Assembly (NCBI GenBank): GCA_964057225.1
Contig: OZ059898.1
Span: 7,006,001-7,070,000 of the forward strand
DNA from: Auanema rhodensis
Lineage: Eukaryota; Nematoda; Chromadorea; Rhabditida; Rhabditidae
Direction: 5' to 3'
DNA length: 64,000 nt
Within the stretch, counting starts at the first letter, position 1, and each line of letters starts with the position of its first letter. The notes under the pieces are model-generated. The model ran no database searches, had not been told where the DNA came from, and saw nothing but the letters and a program-made list of their open reading frames with translations. Made by a program: the position numbers and the translations under genes. Shown one piece after another: positions 63,413 to 64,000 of the stretch.

Positions 63413-64000
63413 CTTTGATGCTAGAATCTTCGGTATTGCATGTAGCTCATATATTTTTTCACTTATCATGAGAAAATTTAAATTTTCTCTGACATCACAG
63501 TTGGTATTTAATGCACGTTCTTCGCGATTTGTTTCTAATTTCACTTTCTGCTAAGCCATAATAACAATAGTCAAAATGAACAGTTCATCATTTCCTCTCC
63601 TTTATTACGAATTCCTCTTTAAAATTTGTTTTTCTCCATCTCACTTATTTCCAATGCGTGTAATGATCATTTATACTTTTATGAAAATTAGTCTATATCC
63701 TTCTCTTCGCCAGATAATGTGCTTTAAGTATATATGCTGTGTCCTATTTGCCGGTTTTTTGTGCTCGCAGGTAGAGACCTTTTAGATTTTTACTCTTCAT
63801 CTCTAACTTAATTTGTTGTGTAGTTGCTGCTATCACCGCTTACTACTGGTTGAATTCTGGTTGTGGTCCCTTCTTCTTTCTTCCATTTCTATGCTCTTTA
63901 TTTATTTTTCAATCATGTAGTATACACTTTTTGGATATACTATGTATATAAGTAGGTTACATCCTATATCTATATTGTAACCCGCGTTTTCTCAGTCCTG
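63413..64000. other. Region 3' of the RhoGAP gene
   Basis: 3' UTR and downstream sequence, pyrimidine-rich on the plus strand. No gene reaches the window end that I can support. Confidence 0.5.

Overview
This is nuclear DNA from a nematode. The sequence is AT-rich. Almost every gene is cut by 40-60 nt introns with GT..TTTTCAG borders, and many start codons sit a few bases after an unpaired TTTTCAG or TTTTAG, as expected for spliced-leader trans-splicing. All proteins are closest to animal families. I rebuilt the exons by hand from splice signals and family conservation. The 18 complete models without a sequence problem close in frame; epg-4, the uncharacterised gene at 46 kb and the truncated prp-19 are the exceptions. 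Several neighbour pairs match C. elegans chromosome III as I remember it (sma-2 with ugtp-1; rps-14, epg-4, rpl-36 and ACP; glycerate kinase with copd-1), so the window looks like a piece of the chromosome III equivalent. The species cannot be named.

Layout. 1-927: 5' part of prp-19 (minus), running off the window. 1568-3368: mitochondrial trifunctional protein beta (plus). 5000-13414: CLASP in 35 exons (plus), convergent with 13813-15694, a BMP-type R-SMAD (minus). 17334-18801: a nucleotide-sugar transporter (plus). 18802-23436: a gene-poor stretch with a (CT)n microsatellite. 23437-24811: an unrecognised four-helix membrane protein. 25432-25982: rps-14 (minus), divergent from a same-strand row of epg-4/EI24, rpl-36 and mitochondrial acyl carrier protein (26398-28913), a likely operon. 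30035-32497: PPAT. 33965-36293: an NRAMP metal transporter. 36590-38161: an unrecognised MARVEL-like membrane protein (minus). 39059-39130: tRNA-Asp(GTC). 39370-40983: glycerate kinase (plus), convergent with delta-COP at 41142-43396 (minus). 44109-45196: ORAI calcium channel (minus). 46076-49927: an unrecognised gene with an unclear 3' end (minus). 51210-53149: POLR3E/RPC5 (minus), divergent from DBF4 at 53658-54955 (plus). 55036-55668: a mariner relic. 56283-57416: a superaquaporin (minus). 57885-58657: CISD3 (minus). 59620-63412: a WW-PH-RhoGAP protein (plus).

Most genes are conserved housekeeping functions: splicing, translation, Pol III transcription, replication start, vesicle coats, purine and fatty-acid metabolism. 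They are joined by signalling genes (SMAD, ORAI, RhoGAP, CLASP). No novel multi-gene system is evident. The notable points are local: a SMAD intron whose acceptor lacks the A of AG, a GC-AG intron placed just before the SMAD phospho-tail exon, a frame break in epg-4, a foreign-looking reading frame and a CpG-rich patch inside a CLASP intron, the mariner relic, and a set of short stop-free introns of length 3n that mislead ORF-based prediction.
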